Source: Fundicoccus ignavus (GTDB taxonomy: Bacteria > Bacillota > Bacilli > Lactobacillales > Aerococcaceae). From it: 64,000 nucleotides of DNA. Made by a program: the position numbers and the translations under genes. Below are positions 19,861-28,189 of the stretch, one piece after another; the stretch's first letter is position 1, and each line of letters begins with the position of its first letter. Location: positions 1-64,000 of the forward strand of contig NZ_WJQT01000009.1 of the NCBI RefSeq assembly GCF_009659375.1. The letters run 5' to 3'. Below the pieces are notes generated by a model. That model saw nothing but the letters and a program-made list of their open reading frames with translations, had not been told where the DNA came from and ran no database searches.

Positions 19861-20247
19861 CACTTATACTTAAAAAATAAAAAAATTCAGTGTACTTTTT
19901 ATCATTAGACCCCATTTTACTCTTTTTAAGTCTTAATTTAAAGACTTAGCTGATTGAAATTTATTACATTTCTACTACAGATTTTAGGACGTTAATTTTA
20001 GCTAACTTTACGCCAACTGTGTCCTTTAAAATCTAGACACTAAAAATCACGATGCTTGGTACTTATAAATGGTTGGTAGCATATTGTAGTCTAGTCTTTA
20101 CGTTCTCTAATCCTATTATACGCTAGTTTAGACTGCTTGGGGGAATTATCGGACATTGTTACACAAATTAAGATAATGCCACAATATTATTCAACAAATC
20201 AGCGCCTAGCAGATTGACAGGAAAAATCTAAGAGATAATCACAAGAC
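19861..20247. other. AT-rich gap, nothing recognised
   Basis: No gene, RNA or repeat seen in this stretch on either strand. It leads into the 42-bp tandem array. Confidence 0.5.
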
Positions 20248-20575
20248 AATCGTGCTCCACTTCTTCAAACTGGAACATGATTAACACTGAATCGTGCTCC
20301 ACTTTTCCATACTGGGACATGATTACCACTGAATCGTGCTCCACTTTTTCAAACTAGAACATGATTACCACTGAATCGTGCTCCACTTATTCTAACTGGA
20401 ACATGATTAACACTGAATCGTGCTCCACTTTTTCAAACTGGGACATGATTACCACTGAATCGTGCTCCACTTTTTCAAACTGGGACATGATTACCACTGA
20501 ATCGTGCTCCACTTTTCCATACTGAGACATGATTACCACTGAATCGTGCTCCACTTTTTCTAACTAGAACACGAT
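20248..20575. repeat. Tandem array of a 42-bp unit, about 7.8 copies
   Basis: Units start at 20248, 20290, 20332, 20374, 20416, 20458, 20500 and 20542 with a strict 42-base period. Each begins AATCGTGCTCCACTT and ends near GGGACATGATTACCACTG. The two parts AATCGTGCTCC and GGGACATGATT are imperfect inverted repeats, so each unit can form a small hairpin. Copies differ at only a few positions. No protein is likely encoded. Confidence 0.95.
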
Positions 20576-20630
20576 ACCGTAAAATAACTAGCATCCAACT
20601 CATCCTTTTACAAAAAAAACCAGGCAGTGG

Positions 20631-20720
20631 CGTATCTCACGGTCCACGACGATTATATTAGAACCTCAAGACATTTAAAGCGTGTTGGTCGGTTAGCCGA
20701 CACTCCTTTTACTCTCCTCC
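20631..20720 (+). repeat. Dispersed repeat B, copy 1
   Basis: About 90 bases with CACGACGATTATATTAGA and an inverted pair around GTCGGTTAGCCGAC. A related copy lies at 51076-51165 in the same orientation. Open frames across it are not genes. Confidence 0.65.
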
Positions 20721-20877
20721 TTAGTTCAAGCAAGAACTTAAACCCAAGACCGCTAATAACACACTCTCTAGCTATATCAAGCCTAACAATTAGGCATTTA
20801 AGATTTGCTTTCTTCTATAATATTTCAAGACTTTTATTTACACCAACTAGTTTCGCTCACAGAGTAGGTTTGCCCAT

Positions 20878-21065
20878 AGCGGTACAAAGGGCAATCCATC
20901 GCTACTAATAGAATGGCTTGCTCTGACTATGAGCAAAGCGCAGTAGACAGAGCCTAGCCGATTGAGCTGTAAAGGCCTGAGCAACAGCGAAGGCTTCGGA
21001 AGCGACCACCGACATGGCAAAACCACACGGCGAACGAAGCCCTATGCCAATTAAACCATCTATAA
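20878..21065 (-). repeat. Dispersed repeat A, diverged copy
   Basis: Shares the blocks GCGGTACAAAGGGCAAT, CTAGCCGATTGAGCTG and GAAGCGACCACCG with better copies at 40362-40590, 45245-45450 and 55030-55258. It is more degraded than those. Confidence 0.65.
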
Positions 21066-21092
21066 GCAGACAATTGCTTATAACAACACAAA

Positions 21093-21130
21093 AACTCCAG
21101 CCCACTCGCAAGATGCGCGTAGACTGGAGC
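21093..21130 (-). terminator. Terminator of lemA
   Basis: CTCCAG and CTGGAG arms with further pairing inside, followed on the minus strand by TTTTT. A second small palindrome (CTTTGACA/TGTCAAAG) lies between it and the gene. Confidence 0.7.
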
Positions 21131-21183
21131 CTTGACAAAATTTCTCATTCAATCAATCGACCTTTGACAATAGTGTCAAAGAA

Positions 21184-21744
21184 TTAAAACTGAACTTGTG
21201 GTGCTTGGCGAGCCGTTTCTGGCGTTTCCAAGTAAGGTTTAACCGTAAAACCATGGACACCCGCCACAATGTTAGTTGGGATTGTTTGAACACGTTGGTT
21301 GTATTGTTGAATACTTGAGTTGTACAACTGACGTGCTGTTGCGATTTTATTCTCAGTGTCTTCCAACGTACGTTGTAATTCTTGGAAGTTTGTATTAGCT
21401 TTTAAATCTGGGTAAGCTTCCGCCACTGCTAATAAGCGTGACAAAGCACCAGATAACTGGTTTGACATTGCATTGATTTGTTCAGGCGTAGCATCTGCCG
21501 GTAAATTCATAATTTGTTGGCGTGCTGCTGTTACAGCTTCGAGTGTTTCACGTTCATGACTCGCATAACCTTTGACAGTCTCAACAATATTAGGGATTAA
21601 ATCATTACGTCTTTGCAATTGTACGTCAATTTGGCTAAAACTTCCTTCAGCCCATGTGCGTAACTTAATTAAACTGTTATAAATCGAAATCCATACAAAT
21701 GCGATTACCACAAGGACTCCAAGAATGATAAGTGCAGTTAACAT
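21184..21744 (-). CDS. lemA: LemA family protein
   Basis: LemA proteins are small membrane-anchored proteins with an extracellular or cytoplasmic four-helix bundle; their role is not settled. The 186-aa product has an N-terminal helix at about 2-22 and the conserved family block RNDLIPNIVETVKGYASHE, followed by PYPDL-like LAVAEAYPDLKAN and the C-terminal FTVKPYLETPE. In many Firmicutes lemA lies next to htpX, which is not the case here. It appears monocistronic. Confidence 0.95.
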   Translation of the reverse strand: MLTALIILGVLVVIAFVWISIYNSLIKLRTWAEGSFSQIDVQLQRRNDLIPNIVETVKGYASHERETLEAVTAARQQIMNLPADATPEQINAMSNQLSGALSRLLAVAEAYPDLKANTNFQELQRTLEDTENKIATARQLYNSSIQQYNQRVQTIPTNIVAGVHGFTVKPYLETPETARQAPQVQF

Positions 21745-21814
21745 GATATTTCACCTTCCTTACATTTAGTTACTTCAATTATAAGCTATTGCCTGCCAGA
21801 TGTGAAATATAACG

Positions 21815-23296
21815 CTATTGGTCCGCTAACAATCGTTTGACCAAGCGATGCGCTTGGGCTTGTATTTTGAAAGTGGAATTGTTTTGATAAATGGCTCCAC
21901 CGACCAGCACACCATGCCCATGCAAGGTCGGCCACTCACCGAAACGCGGTGACAGCAGGTTCAGCGTCTCGAAGTTCAGACTCAAGCCACCTGCCGAATC
22001 CACTTGCACCATACGCTGATAGAGTAAATGCTGCAACAAAGGAGATTCACTGACATCGCGCAAACTCATATCCATCCCAGTCGCATTGACCACCCAATCA
22101 ACCATTACTTCCAAACCTTCACCCCTCAGGACAAAATACGGCCCCACACCAGCTGGCGATGGCTCCAGCGCTTCAATCTCCTCCACGCCATCCAAGACGC
22201 GAATTTCTGATTGTTTGACTCCCTTCAATAGTTCAACGGCGGAATCATTGGGCATTGGATTGCGTAAATTGACTAATAATTTATGGTAAGTTTCATTAAA
22301 TTCACGGCGATCCGGTTCATTCATGGCTGGCCAAGCTTCAGTCAAAATAGACGAGGCCTGTAACATGACATGCTGCATCAACGTCACAAGATCTGGATTA
22401 TGATAAGAAACCAGCACACCTTTAATGCCCGGTTGAAAAAACCGTTCCTTATATAACTGAAAATCTATCCCTACTTCTGCTAATTCCTTTGACAACATCT
22501 CGTCGAAATTGTCCAAAGTAAAATTACCGTTTTGTTGCGCCATTAGCTGTTTGGCACTTTCTTTCGTCAGATGTTGACACTTGTAAGCTTGGTCTTCTTG
22601 ACCGCGGACCGTTGGAAAATAATTTGAACGTGAAAACAGCTCCAGCTCGCGTACCCCACATTCATCGTAGAGATATTTATAAACGTCTAAGGCTGACAAA
22701 CCAGTTCCGATGACCGCCACATGGTCGCCGGCCTTGGGGCCTTGCTCTGAAAACTGCTGCAAAGGATACGGTTCATGAATATAACGTACGTGTCCTTTTA
22801 GATTATATATATCCGTCGATGGTAACTCGCCACAGCATAAATGCACGCGATCATAGTAATAAAAAGCTACCTCACCGTTGGACTCTTTAATTTGAACCTG
22901 CCATTGCTGGAGATCCTGCAGCCAGTCGAGTGCCACTACACTCGTTTCAATAACTTGTACTTGTAACTCTTTCACTAGAGCTTGCGTTCGGTCGTACAAG
23001 TAATCACCGAATAGACGGCGACTCGCATATTCGGGAACCATCAGTCCTTGTGCTTGTAGCCATTCCACAAAATCTTCTTCATGAGAATAATCATAACTAA
23101 TCGTGTGACTACGCGAATTATTTAAGGCATGTTCAGATTTTTCCCGAAAAGGTTTGCCGCGCCCAAAACTTTCCGGCACGTCAAAGCAAGTAATTTCAAT
23201 TTGTACCTCTGGATGCTGAGGCAGTTCTTTTTGATAAGCGAGCAATACGCCAGCCCCACTAACCCCCATCCCAATTACCGCAACTTTTTCTTTCAT
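21815..23296 (-). CDS. FAD-NAD(P)-binding protein (flavin monooxygenase-like)
   Basis: The 493-aa protein starts with VIGMGVSGAGVLLAY, a GxGxxG dinucleotide motif, and has a second one at AVIGTGLSALDVYKYL. It belongs to the NAD_binding_9 / HI0933-like group often annotated as FAD/NAD(P)-binding protein. Substrate and pathway are unknown. It ends 70 bases upstream of lemA and starts about 107 bases before the boundary of the IS1380 unit. Confidence 0.85.
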   Translation of the reverse strand: MKEKVAVIGMGVSGAGVLLAYQKELPQHPEVQIEITCFDVPESFGRGKPFREKSEHALNNSRSHTISYDYSHEEDFVEWLQAQGLMVPEYASRRLFGDYLYDRTQALVKELQVQVIETSVVALDWLQDLQQWQVQIKESNGEVAFYYYDRVHLCCGELPSTDIYNLKGHVRYIHEPYPLQQFSEQGPKAGDHVAVIGTGLSALDVYKYLYDECGVRELELFSRSNYFPTVRGQEDQAYKCQHLTKESAKQLMAQQNGNFTLDNFDEMLSKELAEVGIDFQLYKERFFQPGIKGVLVSYHNPDLVTLMQHVMLQASSILTEAWPAMNEPDRREFNETYHKLLVNLRNPMPNDSAVELLKGVKQSEIRVLDGVEEIEALEPSPAGVGPYFVLRGEGLEVMVDWVVNATGMDMSLRDVSESPLLQHLLYQRMVQVDSAGGLSLNFETLNLLSPRFGEWPTLHGHGVLVGGAIYQNNSTFKIQAQAHRLVKRLLADQ

Positions 23297-23403
23297 ATGG
23301 TAGCTCCTTTAATAAATATCCATGGATATATTTAAGCAAAAGTTCTTGCTTACTTCAGGATAATCATACCCTTTTTTAAGATTATTTACACAATAAATTA
23401 ATA

Positions 23404-23418
23404 CCTGAATAATTCATA
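23404..23418 (+). repeat. Left terminal inverted repeat
   Basis: CCTGAATAATTCATA, preceded by the target duplication TAATA at 23399-23403. Confidence 0.85.
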
Positions 23419-23474
23419 GTTCTTCTAAAAATCTTTGTCAACGTTGACTTTATCGCTTTTACATTTATTTGCTT

Positions 23475-23549
23475 CATCACCCATTAGGTGATGAAAAAAG
23501 AACCCCTTTCTGATATGGTTACTTCACTACAAACAACCACAGAAAGGGG
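23475..23549 (+). other. Two hairpins upstream of the transposase
   Basis: CATCACC/GGTGATG (23475-23493) and CCCCTTTCTG/CAGAAAGGGG (23503-23549) are perfect stems in the 5' leader of the transposase gene. The second sits just before the start codon and may limit translation, as leader hairpins do in other insertion sequences. Confidence 0.5.
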
Positions 23550-23557
23550 CTCTCTCA

Positions 23558-24877
23558 ATGGTTACTTTACAAGAAAATACCATAAAATTCAACAATAGTT
23601 TAATCGTTTCTCATGATGGTGGTCAGTTATCCAGTGATTCTGGTTTAACCCTCATGGATGAGTTGATGGATGCTTTCCATTTTACTCAGCTCTCTGAAGA
23701 AATAATTACTTTTAATGATGATCGAAAATACTGTACACATACGAATCCTAAAATCCTAAAACAGCTCATTCTTCAACTAAATGCAGGTTATAAAGCAGAC
23801 ACCTCTGCAGATATTTTACAGTATGATCCCGTTCTATTAACGTTCGCCTCAGACGAGCCTTTGGCTTCACAACCGACGATCTCTCGATTCTGGAATCGGA
23901 TATTTGAAGAGACAATTGAAGATTTACAGAAATTCAATCAAGTTTTAATTGATCAAGCCCGTTTAGTTCGCAACGATACAAATCTGATCATTGATTTAGA
24001 CTCAACGCATTCAGATACCTTCGGTAACCAAGAGCTATCCGATTATAATGCCCACTATGGAACAACGGGTTACCATCCTATAGTCGCATTTGATGGCTTA
24101 ACGGGTGATTTCTTAAAAGCTAAGCTTCGTCCAGGCAATCAATATACTTCGAATGGCGTTAAAGAATTTCTTGAACCGTTGTTAGATCACTATAGCCAAG
24201 CGGTTCCAACGACTGATATTTTAGTTCGTGGCGATAGTGGCTTCGCCACTCCTGATATTTATGAATTGTGTGAGAAGTCTAATAATCAGTATGTCATTCG
24301 TTTGAAAATCAATCGAAATTTAGCTCGTTTAGCCGAAGAATTTTTATTTTATGACGATAACCATCCTTGGGAAGAAAAAGAAGTTTATTTTCATTCTGTT
24401 TCATACCAAGCCGCTTCTTGGTCTAAACCGCGTCGAGTGTGTATTCGTTCAACTCGAGAAGCAGGTGAATTACTTTTCAGTCACGCTTTTATTGTCACAA
24501 GTTTTTCAGAAAGTATCTCCGCAAAAAGAGTATTTGAAACGTACAAGAAACGCGGCACAATGGAGAACTATATTAAAGAAGCAAAAAATAGCTTCTTCTT
24601 TGATAAAACAGATAGTCCACATTTCATTGAGAATTACGCTCGTATGATGGTAAGTGTTCTAGCGTATAATCTTTTCAACTTCCTAAAGACTTGTTGTTTT
24701 GATAAAAAGTGGCGAGGACTCCAAGTGAATACCATTCGATTTCGATTATTTAAAGTCGCTGGTAAATTAGTACGAACCGCCAGACAAATGTATTTAAAGT
24801 TGTCTAGCTCCCATGTTTATCAAGAAGAGTTCTATAATATCTTTAGGCGAATCCGACGGATTCGACAATATATTTAA
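23558..24877 (+). CDS. IS1380-family transposase
   Basis: The 439-aa protein is a DDE transposase of the IS1380 group (DDE_Tnp_1-like). The N-terminal segment with SLIVSHDGGQLSSDSGLTLM is typical of the family. Likely catalytic residues are Asp148 in IIDLDSTHSD, Asp226 in VRGDSGFATPD and the Glu of GTMENYIKEAKN. Length is normal and there is no frameshift, so it could be active. Its terminal repeats and the extended right end are described with the enclosing element. Confidence 0.93.
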   Translation: MVTLQENTIKFNNSLIVSHDGGQLSSDSGLTLMDELMDAFHFTQLSEEIITFNDDRKYCTHTNPKILKQLILQLNAGYKADTSADILQYDPVLLTFASDEPLASQPTISRFWNRIFEETIEDLQKFNQVLIDQARLVRNDTNLIIDLDSTHSDTFGNQELSDYNAHYGTTGYHPIVAFDGLTGDFLKAKLRPGNQYTSNGVKEFLEPLLDHYSQAVPTTDILVRGDSGFATPDIYELCEKSNNQYVIRLKINRNLARLAEEFLFYDDNHPWEEKEVYFHSVSYQAASWSKPRRVCIRSTREAGELLFSHAFIVTSFSESISAKRVFETYKKRGTMENYIKEAKNSFFFDKTDSPHFIENYARMMVSVLAYNLFNFLKTCCFDKKWRGLQVNTIRFRLFKVAGKLVRTARQMYLKLSSSHVYQEEFYNIFRRIRRIRQYI

Positions 24878-25061
24878 CAACTTCTAATATTTTGAAAAGT
24901 TATACGTACCTAGGGAGAAGTGTGCGCAAAATTAGGAATCATAAAGTAAAAAGTCACATTTGAAATAACTAGATTGTAAAAATTGAACGAATTAAGTTAC
25001 AAAGTTAAAAAAATACTCAACACACAGATTAATTTTGTAAAATAGCCTCTTAAATTAGAGG

Positions 25062-25076
25062 TATGAGTTATTCAGG
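25062..25076 (-). repeat. Proximal right terminal inverted repeat
   Basis: TATGAGTTATTCAGG is the inverted left end with one mismatch. It would bound a simple IS of about 1.67 kb, but the flanking bases (TTCT) do not repeat TAATA. Confidence 0.75.
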
Positions 25077-25159
25077 TTCTTTAGGCTGATGTAAAAAAGC
25101 GCTTCCTGTGAGATAATAAAGTATACATAAAAACGGATAAAAATTATTGGAGGGATCAT

Positions 25160-26029
25160 ATGCTACAAAAGTACGAACAATTGGATATCGAACTCAAAAG
25201 TTTATTAAAGAAAAGGTTAACTGCAGCTGATCACCTTTTGGAAAAATACCGCAACTATGAGTTTGCGCTAGACCAATTTCACAAAGAAAAGAAAGATGTT
25301 GCTCGGTTAGAAAAGCAGTCTCTTTCGACATTTGTTCAAAATATTTTAGGTACATATGATGAGAAGTTGGAAAAAGAAAAGAAAGAAGAAGTCAACGCAA
25401 AAGTTGAATTGGATAGAGCTGCGACTCTATTAGAGTCTGCACATGAGCTGCTTGATATACTGGATGAAGAAGTTTTTCGTCGTGAGGAAGAGTTAAACCT
25501 ATTACGTGAAGACTTAATGCAATCGAATCCGTCTTTCAGAGAACAAGTGACGAAGCAAGAGAAAGAAAAGCTTGAGTTAGAGCAAGAAGAAAAAGAAATC
25601 AATGAAGCGATTGAAGCTGGTGAACGAGTTCTTGATGAAATTAACGGTGTTTTAAAAGAATTAGATTCCGCGAACTCAATGGCTACTTGGGATATGTTTA
25701 CAGATAGCTTTTTTATTGACTTGATGAAATATGACAAAATCGATAAAGCAGAAAAAGAGTTGGCTTATTTAGAACGTGCTTTGGAGCGTTATCAAAAAGA
25801 GTTAAAAGATGTTGATTTAGAGACATCTCTCGCTTATGAAGAATTAAGCCAAATGTCGCGTGCATTTGATATTTTCTTCGATAATATTTTTTCTGATTGG
25901 AATACTCGCGATACCATCCGTAGAAATATTGCCATGCTCGAAGACATGAATAATGAAGTAGATGACGTTCAAAATATATTACGTAAACGTAAAAGTGAAA
26001 CCATTAAAAAAATTCAATTATTAGGTTAA
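25160..26029 (+). CDS. Coiled-coil passenger protein of unknown function
   Basis: I do not recognise this 289-aa protein. It is highly charged, with long heptad stretches rich in Glu, Lys and Leu over about residues 1-170 and 190-289, broken by a short less charged segment (around 170-190, containing ATWDMFTDSFF). There is no signal peptide or membrane helix. A GGAGG ribosome site precedes the ATG. It lies between the two right ends of the IS1380 unit, facing the ABC-F gene, and was presumably carried along with it. Confidence 0.8.
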   Translation: MLQKYEQLDIELKSLLKKRLTAADHLLEKYRNYEFALDQFHKEKKDVARLEKQSLSTFVQNILGTYDEKLEKEKKEEVNAKVELDRAATLLESAHELLDILDEEVFRREEELNLLREDLMQSNPSFREQVTKQEKEKLELEQEEKEINEAIEAGERVLDEINGVLKELDSANSMATWDMFTDSFFIDLMKYDKIDKAEKELAYLERALERYQKELKDVDLETSLAYEELSQMSRAFDIFFDNIFSDWNTRDTIRRNIAMLEDMNNEVDDVQNILRKRKSETIKKIQLLG

Positions 26030-26040
26030 TACTAACCTCT

Positions 26041-26075
26041 AAAAAAGTCTCCCTCGATACGAAGGAGACTTCTTT
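26041..26075. terminator. Bidirectional terminator between passenger genes
   Basis: AAGTCTCC and GGAGACTT arms flank an 11-base loop with A tract on the left and T tract on the right, so it can end both converging transcripts. Confidence 0.85.
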
Positions 26076-26077
26076 GT

Positions 26078-27550
26078 TTAATATTCGATTAATTCTAATT
26101 TCTGATTGTTAATTTCCCATATCTGTTCAGCGATATTTTTCGTAAAGTATTGATCATGTGACGTAAATAAAATTGTTCCATTATAGCTCTTCATTAGGTT
26201 TTCTAGAGCTTCAATTGTTTGCACATCTATAAAATTGGTTGGCTCATCCAAGATCATGACATTACTTGGATCCGTGAAGAGTTTTGCGATAACTAAACGG
26301 GTCGCTTCCCCACCACTTAAATCGCTAATCGCTTTTGTGGATACTTCCCCTTGATTAAATCCTAAATTATTTAATACACTCCGAACAATTGGTTCTGTAA
26401 ACTCGGTATCCTCCATCAAATAATCTACCATTGATTTTTCTCCACTCAATTGATAAGCCATCTGTTTATAAGTTGAAAAGACGACTTTCTTAGAGAGCGT
26501 TATCCCACTACCTTCTTCTAGAATATGTTGAAGCAGTGTCGATTTCCCAGATCCATTTGGTCCCACGATACCAATTCGTTTTCCAAGCGGAAACTGGAAA
26601 TTCATTTCATGAAAGAGAACTTTGTCACTTTTTTTAATGGTCACATCCTGCCCCATAATCGGAAAGTCATTATGGATTTCAAGTAGTTTAGGTGTTGGAA
26701 ACTGAATTATTTTGTCCGTTTGTAGCTGATCGACCTCATCTAATTGCTCAACTCTTTTTTCAATTGCTTTTGCGGCTTTATGTGCTGCCTTTTGTACCGT
26801 ATCTTTTTGTTTGGAAGAGCCTAGTCTACCTGGGTTGACGGCTTTGTTTTTCTGTTTTGTACTGACTTGATTCAGCTTATCCGCTTGAGCCTGTTTAACT
26901 TTCGCGGCTTTTTCTAAGCGGTTCTTTTCTTTTAAAAAATTCTCATAGGCATTTTCTTGCTCAATTCGTTCTTGTTCTTTCTGTACCTGATAATCTGAAT
27001 AATTACCGTTATACACTGTGATTTTACCCTCATGAATTTCCCAAATTATATCAACAACTTCATCTAAAAAGTAGCGGTCGTGACTCACTACGATTAAGGT
27101 GCCATAGTAGTATTTCAACTGGTCCACCAGAAACTGAATCCCTTCTCGATCCAAATGTGTTGTTGGCTCATCCATCATCAAGCCAAAGTGATAGATAGAG
27201 AAATACTCGGCTAACCGCATTCTTGTCTGTTCGCCTCCACTAAAATGTTGAATATTATGTTCCGGCACATTCAGTCGTGAAAGATATTCCGCATCTATTT
27301 TTGTGAAATCTGGTTGGATTTCGGATTCGATTTGACGGTAATATTGAAAATCTATTTTGGTGTTTATTTCACCGATATCTGGTTTTATTTCACCTGAAAT
27401 TAGTTTTAATAAGGTGCTCTTGCCTTCACCATTTCGACCGACTATTCCGATTTTTTGATTTTCATATACTTTTAGATTCTCTATTTGTAAAATGTCTTTA
27501 TTCTGATAACTTTTTTCTATATTTTTGAGTTCAATAACTAATTGGTTCAT
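26078..27550 (-). CDS. Msr-type ABC-F ribosomal protection protein
   Basis: ABC-F proteins of this type bind the ribosome and release macrolides and streptogramin B. The 490-aa protein has two ATP-binding domains without membrane segments: Walker A GRNGEGKST and GPNGSGKST, signatures SGGEQTR and SGGEATR, and catalytic Glu in MMDEPTTHLD and ILDEPTNFID. The long basic linker (about 190-280) contains KQKNKAVNPGRLGSSKQK, a pattern I know from Msr(A). The general layout and length match Msr proteins. Drug spectrum is inferred. It has an elaborate leader (27561-27879). Confidence 0.88.
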   Translation of the reverse strand: MNQLVIELKNIEKSYQNKDILQIENLKVYENQKIGIVGRNGEGKSTLLKLISGEIKPDIGEINTKIDFQYYRQIESEIQPDFTKIDAEYLSRLNVPEHNIQHFSGGEQTRMRLAEYFSIYHFGLMMDEPTTHLDREGIQFLVDQLKYYYGTLIVVSHDRYFLDEVVDIIWEIHEGKITVYNGNYSDYQVQKEQERIEQENAYENFLKEKNRLEKAAKVKQAQADKLNQVSTKQKNKAVNPGRLGSSKQKDTVQKAAHKAAKAIEKRVEQLDEVDQLQTDKIIQFPTPKLLEIHNDFPIMGQDVTIKKSDKVLFHEMNFQFPLGKRIGIVGPNGSGKSTLLQHILEEGSGITLSKKVVFSTYKQMAYQLSGEKSMVDYLMEDTEFTEPIVRSVLNNLGFNQGEVSTKAISDLSGGEATRLVIAKLFTDPSNVMILDEPTNFIDVQTIEALENLMKSYNGTILFTSHDQYFTKNIAEQIWEINNQKLELIEY

Positions 27551-27560
27551 TTACTCATCT

Positions 27561-27617
27561 CCTGTATTTTATTTGTCCATTTGTATTAACTTGATTTTGG
27601 GCAATAAAAAATACAGG
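27561..27617 (-). promoter_or_regulatory. Hairpin covering the ABC-F ribosome binding site
   Basis: CCTGTATTTT (27561-27570) and AAAATACAGG (27608-27617) are perfect 10-bp arms with a 37-base loop. On the minus strand the downstream arm ends in AGG of the AGGAG ribosome site for the start at 27550, so folding would reduce translation. Confidence 0.6.
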
Positions 27618-27670
27618 TCGAAGTCTAGCCGGCTTCAATCTGCATGGTTTGTCTTATTTTAAGCGTACTG

Positions 27671-27706
27671 AAAAGAGACCCCTCCTGTGTTCAGATGGGT
27701 ATTCTT
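27671..27706 (-). terminator. Attenuator hairpin in the ABC-F leader
   Basis: On the minus strand ACCCATCTG pairs imperfectly with CAGGAGGGGT, with outer AAAAGA/TCTTTT pairs, followed by a T-rich run. It sits directly after the stop codon of leader ORF 2, an arrangement like transcription attenuators of antibiotic-inducible genes. Confidence 0.65.
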
Positions 27707-27790
27707 TTATAGGTTTCGCACGATAAGATTGTTACGCATGACAAAGAAGCCAATTTCATTTAGAAAATTGAGCCTGTTTTCTATTGCCAT
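27707..27790 (-). CDS. Leader ORF 2 of the ABC-F gene (27 codons)
   Basis: An ATG directly after the stop of the five-codon leader (TAAATG overlap region) opens a 27-codon frame that ends at the base of the attenuator hairpin. The C-terminal part reads MRNNLIVRNL. Its position suggests that ribosome movement through it controls the hairpin, by coupling with leader 1. It may be translated only weakly. This is an inference from layout. Confidence 0.5.
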   Translation of the reverse strand: MAIENRLNFLNEIGFFVMRNNLIVRNL

Positions 27791-27808
27791 TTATTTGCGT
27801 AATTTCAT
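27791..27808 (-). CDS. Five-codon leader peptide MKLRK
   Basis: ATG AAA TTA CGC AAA TAA lies seven bases after an AGGTGAT ribosome site. The peptide MKLRK carries basic-X-basic spacing (K-L-R), the macrolide-dependent arrest motif known from ErmDL and Msr leaders such as those ending in MRLR. It fits an inducible leader for the downstream Msr-type gene. Confidence 0.6.
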   Translation of the reverse strand: MKLRK

Positions 27809-27850
27809 GGATGCTATCACCTGTACACTTCCTTTTGTATCTATAGCTTT

Positions 27851-27879
27851 AAAATAACATGCATAAAAGTCATTGTCAA
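27851..27879 (-). promoter_or_regulatory. Probable sigma-A promoter of the ABC-F gene
   Basis: On the minus strand a perfect TTGACA is followed after 17 bases by TATTTT, giving a leader transcript of roughly 290 bases before the ABC-F start. Confidence 0.65.
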
Positions 27880-28103
27880 TTTTTATGAAAATTATCTTGT
27901 TGAAGCAGATAGTATGGAAAGTATAACTGATAATCATAATTTTATTAAAAATTTCTTTATTGTTTTTTGTGGTGTCTAGCTTAAGTTTGAGCGGTAATTA
28001 GTATAAATTTCGTTTTTTGGATCTATATCTATACTTTATGTAAGTTTCAATAATACGATCCAAAATTGAAAAATAACGACTAAAATAACTCAATATTTAA
28101 AAG

Positions 28104-28118
28104 TATGAATTATTCAGG
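28104..28118 (-). repeat. Distal right terminal inverted repeat
   Basis: TATGAATTATTCAGG is an exact inverted copy of the left end at 23404-23418 and is followed by TAATA (28119-28123), the target duplication. Confidence 0.85.
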
Positions 28119-28189
28119 TAATAAATAATTGATAAAGGCGATTATTCAAATTTTCGCTAGAATAATATTCCAATAGAATGAAACCTGAT

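Larger units (their letters stand above)
23404..28118. mobile_element. IS1380-family transposon carrying an Msr-type ABC-F gene
   Basis: The left end CCTGAATAATTCATA (23404-23418) is matched 15 of 15 by the inverted copy at 28104-28118. TAATA lies directly outside both ends (23399-23403 and 28119-28123), a 5-bp target duplication. A third, inverted end with one mismatch lies at 25062-25076, right after the transposase gene, and has no matching duplication. The 4715-base unit holds the transposase, a coiled-coil gene and an ABC-F gene with a long leader. IS1380 includes ISEcp1, which is known to mobilise neighbours by using distant right ends. Confidence 0.85.

Noticed and set aside
20248-20575. 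Possible CRISPR array
   Set aside because: The units are directly adjacent with no unique spacers between them, so this is a simple tandem repeat.
23404-25076. Simple IS1380 copy as the last mobile unit
   Set aside because: The proximal right end is not followed by the TAATA duplication, while the distal one at 28118 is.
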